A program made the translations under genes and the position numbers. DNA of 64,000 nt, from the NCBI GenBank assembly GCA_036825615.1, contig DAISXY010000001.1, positions 186,001-250,000 of the forward strand, in the 5' to 3' direction. The stretch's first letter is position 1, and every line of letters begins with the position of its first letter. Origin of the DNA: JAICXG01 sp036825615 (GTDB lineage: Bacteria; Verrucomicrobiota; Verrucomicrobiia; Chthoniobacterales; UBA10450). The notes under the pieces were generated by a model. That model saw nothing but the letters and a program-made list of their open reading frames with translations, did not search any database and had not been told where the DNA came from. Below are positions 62,010 through 64,000 of the stretch, one piece after another.

Positions 62010-64000
62010 TTAACCTGCGCTGGCCGGTTCGAGCTGGCCGCCGTGCCGCTGGAGGTCGGCTTCGTGATGACTGTGCGCACTGCGCAGGAAGGGAACGCGA
62101 TCGAGGACGCGCTCCTGGAACCACTCCAGCGCCAGATAGATGACGGGGGTGATATAGAGGGTGATAAGCTGGGACACGATAAGTCCGCCCACGATGACGA
62201 GGCCGAGGGGCCGGCGCGACGAACCTTCGGCCCCGAACCCGAAAGCGATTGGCAGTGCGCCCATGAGCGCGGCCAGCGTGGTCATGATGATCGGACGAAA
62301 ACGTTCGATGCTCGCTTCGTGAATCGCGCCGCGGCGGTCGTAACCTTCGTCGAGCCGATGCAGGGCAAAGTCAACGATCATGATGCCGTTCTTCTTCACA
62401 ATCCCCATGAGGAGGAAAAGTCCGATGACCGAGTAGAGAGAAAGAGTCGAACGAAAGAGCCACAGGGTCATCAAGCCCCCGACGACGGCCGGAAATAAAG
62501 TCGAAAGCACAGTTACAGGGTGCACATAACTCTCATAGAGAATTCCCAAAATGACATACATGACGAAGACCGCGGCGATAATGAGAAAAGGCAGTGCCCC
62601 GAAAAGTTGCTGCAAGACCAGACCCTCGCCCTGAAGCTCCCCTTTTACCGTCGGCGGCAAGACCTCAGCCGCGCTCTTGTCGATGAAGTTGATCACGTCG
62701 CCGAGGGCGTATCCGGGTTTTACATCGAAACCAAAGGTGACACTGGTGAACTGATTGGTGTGATTGACCGATTGCAGGCCTAAGGACTCGCTTGCCCTCG
62801 TGAGGACATTTACGGGGATGAGCTTGCTGCCGTTGTCGGGCTTGACGTAAAGCCAGCGCAAATCGCGCGGGTTATCGCGCGCTGAGTCTTCCGCCTCGAT
62901 GATGACCTCGTATTGGTCCTCAGGCTGTTTGATCAGATAGACATAGTTTTGTGAGTACGCGGAGCGGAGCAGGCTTTCGAGCCTGGTCGTCGAGACGCCG
63001 TAGAGTCCGGCCCGGCCGCGCTCGATGTTAATGTCGAGATTGGGATTGCTGCGGAAAAGGTCGGAGCGGGGCGGCCCGGCAAACCCTGGGTAATCCTTGA
63101 GTTTCTCCTCCAGTTTGTCGGCCGCGGCATAGACCTGCTCGGGCTCAATCCCGCTTAGAACATAGGTATAACGACCAAAGGAGCTGCCGGTCGCGCCGAT
63201 GTTGATCTGTAAAACGGGCTGCGGGTTCAAGGTCGGGAAGATCCCGGGAATGCCACTGCATGCCTGGCGTAACTCGGCCGTGACCTTCTCGATATCAGGC
63301 CGCTCGCTCCTGTCTTTGAGAAACAGGACGGTGAAGATGCCGGCCGAAAGTCCGGTGCGCCCGGCGACGGTGAAGTATTTGTCGACTGCGGGATTGGCCT
63401 GGAGAATGGGGTCGAGCTTATTTTGCAGCTCCCGTTGCTGCTCGGGCGAAGCGCCCTCCTGAACGATGAAAAAACCGCGAATGAGCCCGCTGTCACCCGT
63501 CGGCAGAAGGGTGAAAGGGAGATGGCTGAAGAAGAACCAGACGCCGACAATGCAGGCGAGGACAATCGGCAGCGCGAGCCATCCATGGTCGAGGAACTTA
63601 TCCAGCGTGCGGCCGTAGAAATCGCGAATCGGGATAAAGAAGCGGTTAACGAAGTGCTGGGTCCAGGTCTCGCGCTGCCCGGCGCCGCGTTCCTTTAGAA
63701 TCCGCGAACACATCAGTGGCGTAAGAGTGAGCGAGACCAGACCGGAAGCTAGAATTGCAATGATGATGGTGATGGCGAACTCGCGAAAGATTCGACCCAA
63801 CAATCCCGGCATGAAGGCGAGCGGAATGAAAACCGCCGCGAGCGAGAGAGTCATCGAAAGGATGGTAAAGGAGATTTCTCCGGCGCTGTTAAGAGTCGCG
63901 CGGTAGATTGACTCACCGGCTTCGGCCCGGCGGACAACGTTTTCGAGAAAGACAATCGCATCGTCGACGAGAAAGCCGATGGCGAGAGTCAATGCCATCA
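62010..64000 (-). CDS. RND efflux permease, AcrB/HAE1 type (partial)
   Basis: At least 662 residues of the C-terminal part; the N-terminus lies beyond the window end, with roughly 390-400 residues missing. The first visible helix holds the proton-relay DD pair (AIGFLVDDAIVFLENV). The second porter domain and the last membrane helices follow (RRPLGLVIVGGLIVSQLITL). It pumps hydrophobic compounds out through a TolC-like channel using the proton gradient. Adaptor and channel genes are presumably to the right. It converges with the M20 gene, leaving 22 bp, which contain a TCGTTAGG word. Confidence 0.92.
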   Translation of the reverse strand, partial: MALTLAIGFLVDDAIVFLENVVRRAEAGESIYRATLNSAGEISFTILSMTLSLAAVFIPLAFMPGLLGRIFREFAITIIIAILASGLVSLTLTPLMCSRILKERGAGQRETWTQHFVNRFFIPIRDFYGRTLDKFLDHGWLALPIVLACIVGVWFFFSHLPFTLLPTGDSGLIRGFFIVQEGASPEQQRELQNKLDPILQANPAVDKYFTVAGRTGLSAGIFTVLFLKDRSERPDIEKVTAELRQACSGIPGIFPTLNPQPVLQINIGATGSSFGRYTYVLSGIEPEQVYAAADKLEEKLKDYPGFAGPPRSDLFRSNPNLDINIERGRAGLYGVSTTRLESLLRSAYSQNYVYLIKQPEDQYEVIIEAEDSARDNPRDLRWLYVKPDNGSKLIPVNVLTRASESLGLQSVNHTNQFTSVTFGFDVKPGYALGDVINFIDKSAAEVLPPTVKGELQGEGLVLQQLFGALPFLIIAAVFVMYVILGILYESYVHPVTVLSTLFPAVVGGLMTLWLFRSTLSLYSVIGLFLLMGIVKKNGIMIVDFALHRLDEGYDRRGAIHEASIERFRPIIMTTLAALMGALPIAFGFGAEGSSRRPLGLVIVGGLIVSQLITLYITPVIYLALEWFQERVLDRVPFLRSAHSHHEADLQRHGGQLEPASAG

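Overview
The window is chromosomal DNA of roughly 60% GC from a member of the Verrucomicrobiota. The strongest pointer is a five-gene pilus-like operon (22802-29760) whose order and protein architectures match the Akkermansia Amuc_1102-1098 locus. Secreted proteins with 'NLSTRG' repeats, FG-GAP repeats and a dockerin-like tail, and a type IV pilus-like PilM-PilN fusion, fit a free-living, probably soil or freshwater, verrucomicrobium. No rRNA, tRNA, CRISPR array, phage or transposase was found.

Layout. 1-2025: a NusG/RfaH-like antiterminator and an outer-membrane beta-barrel, probably the edge of an exopolysaccharide locus lying to the left. 2695-5586: an Fn3/'NLSTRG' secreted protein, an ArfB-like release factor, a Gfo/Idh oxidoreductase and a tiny lipoprotein. 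5666-11339: gyrB and gyrA on the minus strand, with a four-helix-bundle (23S rRNA intervening-sequence family) gene between them, flanked by AATGACG/CGTCATT arrays. 11686-16733: a DUF2339 membrane protein, a Nif3-like protein, a SLOG-like protein and a DHFR/RibD-like reductase. 16804-22283: three secreted proteins; two of them form a convergent pair sharing a GTAACA-N4-TGTTAC operator at the same distance from each start. 22802-30251: the pilus-like operon and a lipoprotein. 30454-42878: an orphan A-T-TE NRPS-like enzyme, glutamate dehydrogenase, a Cys/Met-metabolism PLP enzyme, murJ, a transketolase-like enzyme, a secreted protein and two divergent methyltransferases. 42904-52579: a sialidase-fold protein with a dockerin-like tail, gltD, two tandem FG-GAP/VCBS giants and a 4-TM cytochrome-b-like protein. 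52587-64000: a keto-acid decarboxylase, a histidine kinase, an S9 peptidase ending in a 41-bp inverted repeat, a GH63-like glucosidase, an M20 amidohydrolase and the C-terminal part of an RND efflux pump cut by the window end.

The most unusual feature is not a gene. The octamer CCTAACGA (or TCGTTAGG) occurs 29 times, against about 1-2 expected from base composition. It is spread over many unrelated genes and read in several codon frames (SLG, PNE/PND, LTK/LTN, VR), so the selection appears to act on DNA. It behaves like a genome-wide signal word (uptake sequence, polar recombination/segregation site, or protein-binding site). I know of no description of it in this phylum.
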